Origin: Sphingobium sp. Leaf26 | Lineage (GTDB): Bacteria; Pseudomonadota; Alphaproteobacteria; Sphingomonadales; Sphingomonadaceae | Assembly: GCF_001421665.1 (NCBI RefSeq) | Contig: NZ_LMKV01000001.1 | Location: forward strand, 124,230-188,229 | DNA: 64,000 nt | Reading direction: 5' to 3' | Part shown: positions 45,502-53,835 of the stretch, one piece after another | How positions within the stretch are numbered: the stretch's first letter is position 1 | How the letters are laid out: each line of letters begins with the position of its first letter | Translations under genes and position numbers: made by a program | Notes under the pieces: generated by a model | Told to the model about the DNA's origin: nothing | Databases searched by the model: none | The model's input: only the letters and a program-made list of their open reading frames with translations

Positions 45502-45990
45502 TCAAACCGGATCGTCCGTCAAAATCAGGCGGCGGATGGCTTCGCGGGCTATTTCGTCCGGTCTCAACGCCTGCTTTCCCGTCAATTCCAGCACGATCAC
45601 GCGCTCCGCCTTGCTGCCTTCGGGACGCTCGCTGATGAAGGTGAATCGCGATTCACCGGACAGACGTTGCCGATCACCCAGCCCTAATATGCCCCAGGAT
45701 TTGGCGCAGAGCCTAACATCAAGCGCTGTCAACCGTATCGCCGAGTATCGTCCGTGCGGATAGGTCGCTTCTTCCGTCGCCTCATCGACCATTGACTGAA
45801 GATCGCGCGCCGATCGAAAGAAGTCCGCTACCCGCATTCGCCCATGCGGCAGACAGAGAGATCCCGCACGAACTGGGCCGACGAATTGGTCCAGAGGCAG
45901 ATCGAGTGCGGTTACAACAGGTGCATGCTGCGTCGAGTGAGCACCGATGGCTATCAGAAGCGGGCCAGCCAATAGCCAGGAAATTTGCAC
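45502..45990 (-). CDS. Exported protein of unknown function
   Basis: A 162-residue protein with a short hydrophobic leader (MQISWLLAGPLLIAIGAHS). The mature region has two Cys (LCLPHG and VRLCAKSWG) and ends in a helical RPDEIAREAIRRLIL segment. It is on the minus strand upstream of the small lipoprotein, and gatB ends just beyond its start. Lower GC and weak codon bias. No family recognised. Confidence 0.6.
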   Translation of the reverse strand: MQISWLLAGPLLIAIGAHSTQHAPVVTALDLPLDQFVGPVRAGSLCLPHGRMRVADFFRSARDLQSMVDEATEEATYPHGRYSAIRLTALDVRLCAKSWGILGLGDRQRLSGESRFTFISERPEGSKAERVIVLELTGKQALRPDEIAREAIRRLILTDDPV

Positions 45991-46012
45991 TGCTACCCGC
46001 TCCTCCGATAAC

Positions 46013-47515
46013 TTAACCCAACCCCTTCTTTACCAGTTCATTGACGACCTGCGGGTTGGCTTTGCCCTGCATCGCCTTCATCGTCTGGCCCACGAAGAAG
46101 CCGAACAGGGCTTCCTTGCCGCCGCGATACTGTTCGACCTTGTCGCCATTGTCGGCGAGCACCTTGGCCACCGCCGCCTCGATCGCGCCGGTGTCGCTGG
46201 TCTGCTTCAGGCCCTTTTCCTCGACGATCCTGCCAGGCTTTTCACCCGTTTCCAGCATGATCTCGAACACCTGCTTGGCGATCGTGCCGCTGATCGTGCC
46301 ATCGGCCACCAGCGCCAGCAATTCGGCGCCTTCCTCGGGGCTTACCGGGCTATCTTCCAACGACTTGCCAATGCGGTTGAGCGCGCCATAGAGTTCCGAT
46401 AACAGCCAGTTGGCCGAAGCCTTGGCGACGTCGCCCTCGCTCTTCTTCTGGATGCGTGCACCTTCGGTCAGCAGCGCCTCGAACCAGCGCGCCGTGTCGG
46501 CGTCGGCGGTCAAAGTCGCGGCATTATAGGCGGACAGGCCGAGGTCGCCTTCATAGCGCGCGCGCTTGGCGTCGGGCAGTTCGGGCAGCGACTGGCGGCA
46601 TGCCTCCAGGAAGGCATCGTCCAGTTCCAGCGGCAACAGGTCGGGATCGGGGAAGTAGCGATAGTCATGCGCATCTTCCTTGGACCGCATCGACCGCGTC
46701 TCGTTGCGATCCGGGTCATAGAGGCGCGTTTCCTGCACGATCTTGCCACCGGCCTCCAGGACATCGACCTGCCGGTTCGCCTCATGCTCGACCACGGCCA
46801 TCACGAAGCGGACCGAATTGACGTTCTTCGTCTCGGTGCGCGTGCCGAACTCTTCACCCGGCTTGCGGACGGAGACGTTCACGTCGGCGCGCATCGAACC
46901 CTGATCCATATTGCCGTCGCACGATCCGACATAGCGCAGAATGGTTCGCAGCTTCGAGAGATAAGCCCCTGCTTCGGCAGGAGAACGCATGTCCGGCTTC
47001 GACACGATTTCCATCAGCGCCACGCCCGACCGGTTGAGGTCGACATAGCTGCTGGTCGGATGCTGGTCGTGCATCAGCTTGCCGGCATCCTGCTCGACAT
47101 GGATGCGCTCGACGCCGATCACCTTCTTGCTGGCGTCGGGGTTCTTCTCGTCCAGCACGATCTCGATCTGCCCTTCGCCCACGATCGGGTGATAGAGCTG
47201 GCTGATCTGATAGCCCTGCGGCAGATCGGCGTAGAAATAATTCTTGCGGTCGAACCGCGACCATTTGTTGATCTGCGCGTCGATCGCCATGCCGGTGCGC
47301 ACCGCCTGACGGATGCACTCCATGTTCGGAACCGGCAACATGCCCGGCATGGCCGCATCGACCAGGCTGACCTGCGTGTTCGGCTCCGCCCCGAAAGCGG
47401 TCGCCGCGCCCGAAAACAGCTTGGCGTTCGACGTCACCTGCGCATGGACTTCCAGGCCGATCACGACCTCCCACTCGCCGGTTGCACCCTGGATGCGATA
47501 GGTTGATTCAGTCAT
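46013..47515 (-). CDS. gatB: Asp-tRNA(Asn)/Glu-tRNA(Gln) amidotransferase subunit B
   Basis: A 500-residue GatB. It starts [26 protein letters not shown]. Motifs are [44 protein letters not shown] and the C-terminal YqeY/GatB tail with [17 protein letters not shown]. It activates and positions misacylated tRNA for amidation. Last gene of gatC-gatA-small gene-gatB. Confidence 0.97.
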   Translation of the reverse strand: MTESTYRIQGATGEWEVVIGLEVHAQVTSNAKLFSGAATAFGAEPNTQVSLVDAAMPGMLPVPNMECIRQAVRTGMAIDAQINKWSRFDRKNYFYADLPQGYQISQLYHPIVGEGQIEIVLDEKNPDASKKVIGVERIHVEQDAGKLMHDQHPTSSYVDLNRSGVALMEIVSKPDMRSPAEAGAYLSKLRTILRYVGSCDGNMDQGSMRADVNVSVRKPGEEFGTRTETKNVNSVRFVMAVVEHEANRQVDVLEAGGKIVQETRLYDPDRNETRSMRSKEDAHDYRYFPDPDLLPLELDDAFLEACRQSLPELPDAKRARYEGDLGLSAYNAATLTADADTARWFEALLTEGARIQKKSEGDVAKASANWLLSELYGALNRIGKSLEDSPVSPEEGAELLALVADGTISGTIAKQVFEIMLETGEKPGRIVEEKGLKQTSDTGAIEAAVAKVLADNGDKVEQYRGGKEALFGFFVGQTMKAMQGKANPQVVNELVKKGLG

Positions 47516-47518
47516 TGG

Positions 47519-47734
47519 CTATTCCACGCCTTTGTCGTCTTGGTCTTTTGGCGTCCCATCAGGCCACCTCAACCCAAGTTCAATTTCATGTCTGGCCGGC
47601 TGCCCTGCTGCATCATCGCCCGTTTCTTCGGCGCCGACACAGCCCCAGCAATCTCCACCACAATCCAGGGAGAAGCGATCTTCTTCGACATTCAGCGAAC
47701 GTCGACAAGTCGCGCATCTCCCGGTTGCGTTCAC
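47519..47734 (-). CDS. Small Cys-rich (zinc-ribbon-like) protein coupled to gatA
   Basis: A 71-residue protein whose GTG start at 47734 overlaps the gatA stop (GTGA); gatB starts 3 bp after its stop. The N-terminal half carries five Cys: CATC, then [15 protein letters not shown]. The pattern CxxC...CxxxCxxC suggests zinc or other metal binding. The C-terminal half is acidic and ends KDQDDKGVE. The GGDCWGC block looks conserved in sphingomonads (from memory, unverified). Its place inside gatCAB suggests a role near aminoacyl-tRNA amidation or simply shared expression; function unknown. Confidence 0.7.
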   Translation of the reverse strand: MNATGRCATCRRSLNVEEDRFSLDCGGDCWGCVGAEETGDDAAGQPARHEIELGLRWPDGTPKDQDDKGVE

Positions 47735-49215
47735 CACCACTTCTCCGGCCGCGCCGTGAAGCCCGCCCGTTCCTCGATCGCAAGGCTCGCATTCAGCACG
47801 GTCTGTTCGTCCAGCGCCTTGCCGATGATCTGAAGGCCGATCGGCAAACCAGCAGAATCCAGCCCACCCGGCACCGCCATCGCCGGCAACCCGGCCAGCG
47901 ACGCCGGCACGGTGAAGACATCGTTCAGATACATGGCCAGCGGATCGGCCTGCTTTTCGCCCAGCGCGAACGACGCGCTCGGCGCGGTCGGCGTCAGCAG
48001 CAGGTCGCACTTTTCGAAAGCCTGTTCAAAATCGCGCGCGATCAGCGCCCGGACCTTCTGCGCCTGCGTATAATAGGCGTCGTAGAAGCCCGCCGACAGA
48101 ACATAGGTGCCGATCATGATGCGGCGCTTGACCTCCGGCCCGAAACCGGCGGCGCGGGTCGCGGCGTACATGTCCTGCAACCCCGCCCCATCGGGCAGGT
48201 CGCGCTGGCCATAGCGCACGCCGTCATAGCGGGCGAGATTGGAAGACGCTTCGGCAGGCGCGATGATATAATAGGTCGGCAGCGCGTACTTCGTATGCGG
48301 CAGCGACACTTCGACCACTTCCGCGCCCGCATCCTTCAGCCAGGCGATACCGCGATCCCACATGGCGGAGATTTCCGCGTTCAGGCCATCGGGGCGATAT
48401 TCCTTGGGAATACCGACCGTCTTGCCACGCAGGTCGCTCGACAATCCGGCTTCCCACTGCGGCACGGCCAGATCGAGGCTGGTCGAATCCTTGGGATCGA
48501 AGCCCGACATGACCTCCAGCAGGATCGCATTGTCGCGCACCGTGCGCGCCATCGGCCCGGCCTGATCCAGCGAGGATGCGAACGCGACGATGCCCCAGCG
48601 CGAACAGCGGCCATAGGTAGGCTTGATGCCCGAAATGCCGGTGAAGGCAGCCGGCTGGCGGATAGACCCGCCGGTGTCCGTGCCGGTCGCCGCCGGGCAC
48701 AGCCGCGCGGAAATCGCGGACGAGGAACCACCCGAAGACCCACCCGGCGCCAGTGCGGCATTGTCGCCGCCCCCACGCCGCCAAGGCGATATCACATTGC
48801 CAAAATAGCTCGTCTCGTTGGACGATCCCATGGCGAACTGGTCCAGGTTCAGCTTGCCCAGCATTCCCGCGCCGGCCGCCCACAATTTGCCCGACACGGT
48901 CGATTCATAGGTCGGCACGAAGCCTTCCAGCATATGCGACGCGGCGGTCGTCTGCGTGCCTTCCGTGCAGAACAGATCCTTCATGCCGATCGGCACGCCG
49001 GCAAGCGCGCCCAGCGTTTCACCGGCCGCCTTCGCCTTGTCGGCCGCATCGGCGGCTTCCAGCGCCTTGTCCGGCGTTTCCACGATGAAGGCGTTCAGCG
49101 CCCTGGCAGCGGCGACATTGGCGTTGAAGCCCTCGGCCACTTCGCGCGCCGAAAAATCGCCCGCGCGGAAGCCGTCGCGGATTTCGGCTACAGTCAGATC
49201 AGTCAGATCAGTCAA
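47731..49215 (-). CDS. gatA: Asp-tRNA(Asn)/Glu-tRNA(Gln) amidotransferase subunit A
   Basis: A 494-residue amidase-signature subunit that releases ammonia from glutamine. Catalytic Lys is in [14 protein letters not shown], and the Ser-cis-Ser-Ser block is [35 protein letters not shown]. The start is placed at TTG 49215 ([15 protein letters not shown]), where family similarity begins. The longer GTG/ATG-type frame from 49287 would translate a palindromic repeat. Homologous order gatC-gatA. Confidence 0.95.
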   Translation of the reverse strand: MTDLTDLTVAEIRDGFRAGDFSAREVAEGFNANVAAARALNAFIVETPDKALEAADAADKAKAAGETLGALAGVPIGMKDLFCTEGTQTTAASHMLEGFVPTYESTVSGKLWAAGAGMLGKLNLDQFAMGSSNETSYFGNVISPWRRGGGDNAALAPGGSSGGSSSAISARLCPAATGTDTGGSIRQPAAFTGISGIKPTYGRCSRWGIVAFASSLDQAGPMARTVRDNAILLEVMSGFDPKDSTSLDLAVPQWEAGLSSDLRGKTVGIPKEYRPDGLNAEISAMWDRGIAWLKDAGAEVVEVSLPHTKYALPTYYIIAPAEASSNLARYDGVRYGQRDLPDGAGLQDMYAATRAAGFGPEVKRRIMIGTYVLSAGFYDAYYTQAQKVRALIARDFEQAFEKCDLLLTPTAPSASFALGEKQADPLAMYLNDVFTVPASLAGLPAMAVPGGLDSAGLPIGLQIIGKALDEQTVLNASLAIEERAGFTARPEKWW

Positions 49216-49227
49216 AATCTTTTTCCC

Positions 49228-49302
49228 GTTCGGGCCGAGCCTGTCGAAGCTCTGCCCTTCTTGAAAAGAAAAACGGCCCTTCGACAAGCTCAGGGCGAAC
49301 GG
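49228..49302. repeat. Palindromic repeat between gatC and gatA
   Basis: CGTTCGGGCCGAGCCTGTCG at one end and CTTCGACAAGCTCAGGGCG at the other are imperfect inverted arms of the sphingomonad CGTTCG/CTTGTCGAAG repeat family. It occupies most of the 105-bp gap and abuts the gatA start. Confidence 0.8.
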
Positions 49303-49320
49303 TCTTTACAGGGCAAAGCC

Positions 49321-49608
49321 CTATTCGATGACTTTCGGCACCGCGAAGAAGCCATGTTCGGCCTGTGGCGCATTGGCCAGCACCTTGTCGCGCACATCGC
49401 CATCAGTGATGACGTCGTCGCGCAGGCGTTGATGGTTGGGGATGACGGCCGTCATCGGCTGCACGCCGGTCACGTCCACCTCGCCAAGTTGCTCCACCCA
49501 GCCAAGGATGTTGTTGATTTCGGGCACCATGGCCTCCGCTTCTGCATCCGTCACCGAAATGCGCGAAAGGCTGGCGATCTTTTTCACGGTCTGAAGGTCT
49601 ATCGACAT
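49321..49608 (-). CDS. gatC: Asp-tRNA(Asn)/Glu-tRNA(Gln) amidotransferase subunit C
   Basis: A 95-residue GatC from [20 protein letters not shown]. Typical blocks are [23 protein letters not shown] and the C-terminal [17 protein letters not shown]. It stabilises the GatA-GatB complex. First gene of the gat operon, on the minus strand. Confidence 0.96.
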   Translation of the reverse strand: MSIDLQTVKKIASLSRISVTDAEAEAMVPEINNILGWVEQLGEVDVTGVQPMTAVIPNHQRLRDDVITDGDVRDKVLANAPQAEHGFFAVPKVIE

Positions 49609-49689
49609 GGGCCAAGCCGCTAGCACCCGCACCTGCCCGCTTCAAGACGCTTTCGCGCCCCTTGCACAGGCCCGCCCCATGCGCCAGAC

Positions 49690-50835
49690 ATGACACACGA
49701 TATTCGGAGAGCATGGGTGGCCCGCAAATTCCTCTATATCATCGCGACGCTGGTAGTGCTGATGATCGCGGCGTTCGCCATTTATGCGATCTGGGGGATG
49801 CAGCTCATCCGCCTGGTGATGGTGCCGCGCGAGGCCTTTACCCAACTCCAGCCGCTGCCCGCCGACGCTTATGACAAAGACGATATGTGGCTGGCCCGGC
49901 CCGACATCGTGAAGGACAATGCGGCACTCTGGACCCCGGCCGGGGTGACGACGCCCAAGGTTACGCAGAAGGCCGCGATCTTCTTCATCCACCCGACCAG
50001 CTATATCACCACCTTCGGCGACGCCCACTGGAATGCGCGGATCGGCGACAAGGAAACGGACGCCACCGCGCGCCGTTTCGTCATGGGGCAGGCCAGCGCC
50101 TTCAATGCCGCCGGCACCGTCTGGGCACCACGCTATCGCCAGGCCAATTATGGCGCCTTCCTGACCGAAAAGCCGGCCGGCGACCAGGCGCTGGCCGCCG
50201 CCTATCGCGACGTGGCGCAGGCCTTCGCCGCTTTCCTGAAAGCCAACCCCACCGGCCCGCTGATCCTGGCCGGCCATAGCCAGGGGTCACGCCACCTGCT
50301 GCAATTGCTGCGCGAACAGGTCGCCGGCAAGCCCGTCGCCGACCGCGTCGTTGCCGCCTATGTCGTGGGCTGGCCGGTGTCGGTGGAGGCGGACCTGCCC
50401 GCCCTTGGCCTCCCCGCCTGCGCGCGGCAGGACCAGTCCCACTGCATCGTCAGTTGGCAAAGCTATGCCGAACCGGCCGATCCGTCCGCCGTGGTCGAAA
50501 GTTTCGAACGCAAGACCGGCTATACCGGCAATCCCCGCAAGGGCACCCATATGCTCTGCACCAATCCCATCACCGGCGCCTTCAACGGCAAGGCCCCGGC
50601 CAGCGCCAACCTGGGCACGCTCGATGCGCGCGAACAGGGCCAGCCGCCCAAGCTGGTCACCGGCGTCGTGCCCGCCCGCTGCGACACCAGCGGCGTTCTG
50701 ATGATCGGGGAGCCGGTCGACATGGGGCCGTTCACCCTGCCCGGCAACAATTACCATGTCTACGACTACAGCCTGTTCTGGGGGAATGTGCGGCAGGACG
50801 CGCAGAAACGACTGGCAGCGTTCCTAAACAAGTGA
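49690..50835 (+). CDS. DUF3089 family alpha/beta-hydrolase-like protein, membrane-anchored
   Basis: A 381-residue protein with one N-terminal membrane anchor (FLYIIATLVVLMIAAFAIYAIWG). The domain has FFIHPTSYITT, APRYRQANYGAFL, the nucleophile elbow LAGHSQGSRHLLQLL and a C-terminal YHVYDYSLFWGNVRQDA. This matches DUF3089, a predicted lipase-like fold. ATG 49690 is used; GTG 49717 (VARKFLY) is possible. Divergent from gatC. Confidence 0.88.
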   Translation: MTHDIRRAWVARKFLYIIATLVVLMIAAFAIYAIWGMQLIRLVMVPREAFTQLQPLPADAYDKDDMWLARPDIVKDNAALWTPAGVTTPKVTQKAAIFFIHPTSYITTFGDAHWNARIGDKETDATARRFVMGQASAFNAAGTVWAPRYRQANYGAFLTEKPAGDQALAAAYRDVAQAFAAFLKANPTGPLILAGHSQGSRHLLQLLREQVAGKPVADRVVAAYVVGWPVSVEADLPALGLPACARQDQSHCIVSWQSYAEPADPSAVVESFERKTGYTGNPRKGTHMLCTNPITGAFNGKAPASANLGTLDAREQGQPPKLVTGVVPARCDTSGVLMIGEPVDMGPFTLPGNNYHVYDYSLFWGNVRQDAQKRLAAFLNK

Positions 50836-50865
50836 CTTGAGCATCAATAAGTGACAGGGGAACAT

Positions 50866-51354
50866 ATGACTTCCGTGCCCCTGAAACTGGTGACCACCGA
50901 TCGCGTCGCCTTTCGCCAAACCCTGCCGCAGGGCGGCCGTCTGATCGGCATGGATGTCGGCACGAAGACGATCGGCCTTGCGCTCTGCGACGCCCACTGG
51001 ACGATCGCCAGCCCGGCCTACACGGTCACGCGCGGCAAGTTCAGCAAGGACAAGCCGGCGCTGGCCGCCTTCATCGAACAGCAGCAGGTCAAGGGCATCG
51101 TCATCGGCCTGCCCCTGAACCTCGACGGCAGCAGCAGCCCGCGCAGCCAGGCCAGCCGCGCCTTCGCCCAGAATATCGCCGATCTCGGCTGCCCCGTCCT
51201 CCTCTGGGACGAACGCTGGTCGACCCAGGCCGTCACCCGCACACTGCTGGAAGCGGACGCCAGCCGCGCCCGCCGCGACGAACTGGTCGACAAACTCGCC
51301 GCCAGCTACATCTTGCAGGGCGCGATCGACGGGCTGGTCGCGGGGCTGGAGTAA
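50866..51354 (+). CDS. ruvX: Holliday junction resolvase-like / pre-16S rRNA nuclease RuvX (YqgF)
   Basis: A 162-residue RNase H-fold nuclease. Motifs are [15 protein letters not shown] (first catalytic Asp), [30 protein letters not shown] (Glu) and [18 protein letters not shown] (Asp). YqgF matures 16S rRNA 5' ends. The start MTSVPLKLV at 50866 follows an AGGGGA site. Confidence 0.95.
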   Translation: MTSVPLKLVTTDRVAFRQTLPQGGRLIGMDVGTKTIGLALCDAHWTIASPAYTVTRGKFSKDKPALAAFIEQQQVKGIVIGLPLNLDGSSSPRSQASRAFAQNIADLGCPVLLWDERWSTQAVTRTLLEADASRARRDELVDKLAASYILQGAIDGLVAGLE

Positions 51355-51443
51355 CCCTCCTTTACCCCTTATCCGTCACACCAGCACAGGCTCGGTCCCA
51401 AGCCCATAAGCGCCACAGCCTGACCCGTTGGAGACATTGTGTC

Positions 51444-51842
51444 ATGAAGCCCCGCCATCTTCTCATCCTCGCCGCAACAGCCCTGCTGCCCGCCGCCGCC
51501 CATGCCGGCTTCTACAGCGGCGACGAACTCTATGCGGTCTGCACCGCCGACAAGGAGGGCAAGGACTATTTCGAGAGAAGCTACGAATGCCTTGGCTATA
51601 TCAGCGGCGCGGTCGATGCATTCAACACGACGCGGGAAGCCAACAAGCTCAAAAGCTGCATCCCCGGCGGAGTGACGATCAACGAACTGCGCACCGCCAC
51701 GGTCACTTATTTGAGCAGGAACCCGATCGACCGCAAGAAAGCCGCCTCCTCCCAGGTCTTCGCCGCCACCCGCAAGGCCTGGCCGTGCGAGACGCCGAAG
51801 AAAGCGCCGGTGAAGAAGAAAGCAACGCGCAAGAAGCGGTGA
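51444..51842 (+). CDS. Rap1a/Tai family immunity-like exported protein
   Basis: A 132-residue protein with signal peptide ending AAAHAG. The mature domain carries the Rap1a/Tai pattern: SGDELYAVCTAD, ECLGYISGAVDAF, SCIPGGVTINELRTATVTYL and KAWPCE, with four Cys for two disulfides. Family members neutralise type VI secretion effectors (Ssp1/Tae4 type) in the periplasm, but many are unlinked housekeeping-like homologues. No effector or T6SS gene is nearby. The C-terminus is Lys-rich (KKAPVKKKATRKKR), unusual for the family. Confidence 0.8.
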   Translation: MKPRHLLILAATALLPAAAHAGFYSGDELYAVCTADKEGKDYFERSYECLGYISGAVDAFNTTREANKLKSCIPGGVTINELRTATVTYLSRNPIDRKKAASSQVFAATRKAWPCETPKKAPVKKKATRKKR

Positions 51843-51910
51843 GGTGGGGCTTTGGGTGGAAAGCGGACAGCCTGCTTCGGAGCGGCGGAGGGCGAAAGCA
51901 GACGCGACAG

Positions 51911-52360
51911 CTATGCAAACTCATCTCGCTTTTGCTCGGGTCTCAGTCGGCCGACCTTCCGAGCGGCGGCATGCCACAGGCGAGTTTCAAAGTTCCGAAG
52001 CTGAGTGCCCGCTGACGGGTCTCCAGCCTTTGCGGCCCGCCCAAGCCAACGCCGGTATCCCGTCATATCATTCCGATTAAAGCAACTCATGGCCGCGTTG
52101 TTCGCGGCGCGGGCATCTCCTTTCCGATGGGCACGACGGTAAAGTCCCGCCGCGCTAAAAGGGTCGGCTGGAGTGCCAAAGCTTTTGGCGCTGTTATCAG
52201 TCGAGAACCAATCCGCTAACTCGATCATCGCACCTGTATGGCCGCGCAGCGCGAGGTGCCACATGATAGGCATCCACAATCCGAAATGTCGCTCGTATCG
52301 GATTGCCAGCCCCTTCAGGTAGAGCCGATCAGCAGGTGTCTCATCCGCGAGATATTCCAT
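51911..52360 (-). CDS. Sel1-like repeat protein, unknown function
   Basis: A 149-residue helical protein from ATG 52360 (MEYLADETPADRLYLKG); TTG/GTG starts up to 52381 are alternatives. Helix pairs resemble Sel1/TPR repeats: HLALRGHTGAMIELADWF, AAGLYRRAHRKGDARAANNAAMSCF and YRRWLGRAAKAGDPSAGTQL. Such repeats mediate protein contacts. No signal peptide. Lower GC than neighbours. Confidence 0.65.
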   Translation of the reverse strand: MEYLADETPADRLYLKGLAIRYERHFGLWMPIMWHLALRGHTGAMIELADWFSTDNSAKSFGTPADPFSAAGLYRRAHRKGDARAANNAAMSCFNRNDMTGYRRWLGRAAKAGDPSAGTQLRNFETRLWHAAARKVGRLRPEQKRDEFA

Positions 52361-52578
52361 TAGTCGATCTTCGCACACCAACTGTATGTCCGCTAGTGGG
52401 CAACCTGTGCGGCGGCGTTGATGGCCAACAATGGTCGACGCCAGCCAGCTCCGCCCTGTCCTACTCCCCGCCGCCGTGCTAAAATCCGCCCGGCTCTTTC
52501 CATCGTCCGACCCGACCGCTTTCCGATAGGATCAGTACGGCGTAACAAAATGTCCGAATCTACGGGAAATGTGCGAAG

Positions 52579-52965
52579 TTAAGCGCGCTCCCCCTCGAAC
52601 GCCGCGATGATCGGGCATGGCCCTTCCTCGCTGGCATGGCATTGCCGCGCCAGCCGCTCCAGCGCAGCGCGCGCCGCCTGCAACTCGGCAATCTTCAGGT
52701 CCAGCGCCGCGATCCGCTCCGCCGCCAGTTCGCGCGCCCGCGCCCGGTCCTGACCCGAGTCCAGCCGCAGCAATTCGCCGATCTGCTCCAGCGTGAAGCC
52801 CGCCGCCTGCGCCGACCGGATGAAGGCCAGCCGCCGCGCGTCCGCCTCGCCATAGCGGCGAATGCCCGCGCCGCGCTCCGGCGTGTCGAGCAGGCCGCGC
52901 CGCTGATAATAGCGCACCGTTTCCACCCCGACGCCGCCGGCCTGCGCCAGCGCGGAAATCGTCAT
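52579..52965 (-). CDS. MerR family metal/redox-responsive regulator
   Basis: A 128-residue MerR protein. The winged helix has ISALAQAGGVGVETVRYYQRRGLL and GIRRYGEADARRLAFIRSAQAAGF; a long dimerisation helix follows. The C-terminal loop is CHASEEGPCPII, with Cys109 and Cys117 spaced as in CueR and worded as in MerR (CHA...CP). The dimer-helix Cys of MerR (Cys82) is missing: LLRLDSGQDRARAREL has no Cys, so classical Hg coordination is unlikely. ATG 52965 is chosen for its AAGGG site. It faces the glutaredoxin-MauE gene across a mer-type operator. Confidence 0.9.
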   Translation of the reverse strand: MTISALAQAGGVGVETVRYYQRRGLLDTPERGAGIRRYGEADARRLAFIRSAQAAGFTLEQIGELLRLDSGQDRARARELAAERIAALDLKIAELQAARAALERLARQCHASEEGPCPIIAAFEGERA

Positions 52966-52974
52966 GCTCATCCC

Positions 52975-53006
52975 TTGACTCCGGACCATGGTACGGACCC
53001 TATATG
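52975..53006 (+). promoter_or_regulatory. MerR-type promoter/operator
   Basis: TTGACT (52975-52980) and TATATG (53001-53006) are 20 bp apart (19 if the -10 is read as CTATAT). This is the elongated spacing that MerR regulators correct by DNA twisting. The spacer holds the dyad CCG-G-ACCATGGT-A-CGG (52981-52996), and TTGACTCCG matches the classical mer operator start. It drives the glutaredoxin-MauE gene and overlaps the merR translation start region. Confidence 0.85.
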
Positions 53007-53039
53007 GGCGGCATCCGATCAACCGGCAAGGATGCACCG

Positions 53040-53804
53040 ATGACCAGCCACAACCCCGCAACCGGCCCCAAAGGCGCCATCCTCCACCGCATGGTGATGC
53101 CCGGCCACACCTGCCCCTATGGCGTCAAGGCGCGCTGGCTGCTGAAACGCCATGGCTATGCGGTGGACGATCATTGGCTGACGACCCGCGCCGAAACCGA
53201 CGCCTTCAAGGCGCAGCATGACGTCAAGACGACGCCGCAAATCTTCATCGACGGGCAGCGGATCGGCGGCCATGACGATCTGCGCCGCTTTCTGGGGCTG
53301 AAGGTCAAGGACCCCAAGGCGACCAGCTATATCCCGGTCCTCGCCGTCTTCCTCGTCGCCGCGCTGCTGGCGCTGGGCGTCAACTGGCTGACCTTCCTGC
53401 CGCTCATTTCCTTCACGGCTCTGGAGCGGTTCGTGGCGATCGCGATGATGCTGCTCGCCATGCTGAAGTTGCAGGATGTGGATCGGTTCGCAACCATGTT
53501 CCTGAACTATGACCTGCTCGCCCGCCGCGTGCCGCCCTATGGCCTGGCCTATCCCTTTCTGGAACTCGGCGCGGGCCTTTTGATGCTGACGCGGGCGCTC
53601 GACTGGCTCTCCATCCCGGTCGCGCTGTTCATCGGCGGCATCGGGGCCGTGTCGGTGTTCAAGGCCGTCTATATCGAAAAGCGCGAACTCAAATGCGCCT
53701 GCGTCGGCGGCAACAGCAATGTGCCGCTGGGCTTCGTGTCGCTTACCGAAAATGTCATGATGGTCGCGATGGCGCTTTGGATGCTGGCGGGGGCCGGGCA
53801 TTGA
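53040..53804 (+). CDS. Glutaredoxin domain fused to MauE/DoxX-like membrane domain
   Basis: A 254-residue fusion. Residues 13-92 are a glutaredoxin: VMPGHTCPYGVKARWLL with a CPYG (monothiol) active site at 25-28, KTTPQIFIDGQRIGGHDDL with the cis-Pro, then LRRFLGL. Residues 105-250 have four hydrophobic helices of MauE/DoxX type, with conserved Tyr/Phe-rich YGLAYPFLELGAGLLML and a periplasm- or membrane-side CACVGG Cys pair near 222-224. MauE-type proteins supply reductant for disulfide or metal-centre maturation. AAGGA site before ATG 53040. Expression is probably controlled by the divergent MerR protein. Confidence 0.88.
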   Translation: MTSHNPATGPKGAILHRMVMPGHTCPYGVKARWLLKRHGYAVDDHWLTTRAETDAFKAQHDVKTTPQIFIDGQRIGGHDDLRRFLGLKVKDPKATSYIPVLAVFLVAALLALGVNWLTFLPLISFTALERFVAIAMMLLAMLKLQDVDRFATMFLNYDLLARRVPPYGLAYPFLELGAGLLMLTRALDWLSIPVALFIGGIGAVSVFKAVYIEKRELKCACVGGNSNVPLGFVSLTENVMMVAMALWMLAGAGH

Positions 53805-53835
53805 TCCGCCCTCCGCTCTTTCTGAACGGAATTTG

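Noticed and set aside
47482..49623. 713-codon plus-strand frame opposite gatA
   Set aside because: Shadow of gatA and gatC; it would also translate a palindromic repeat.
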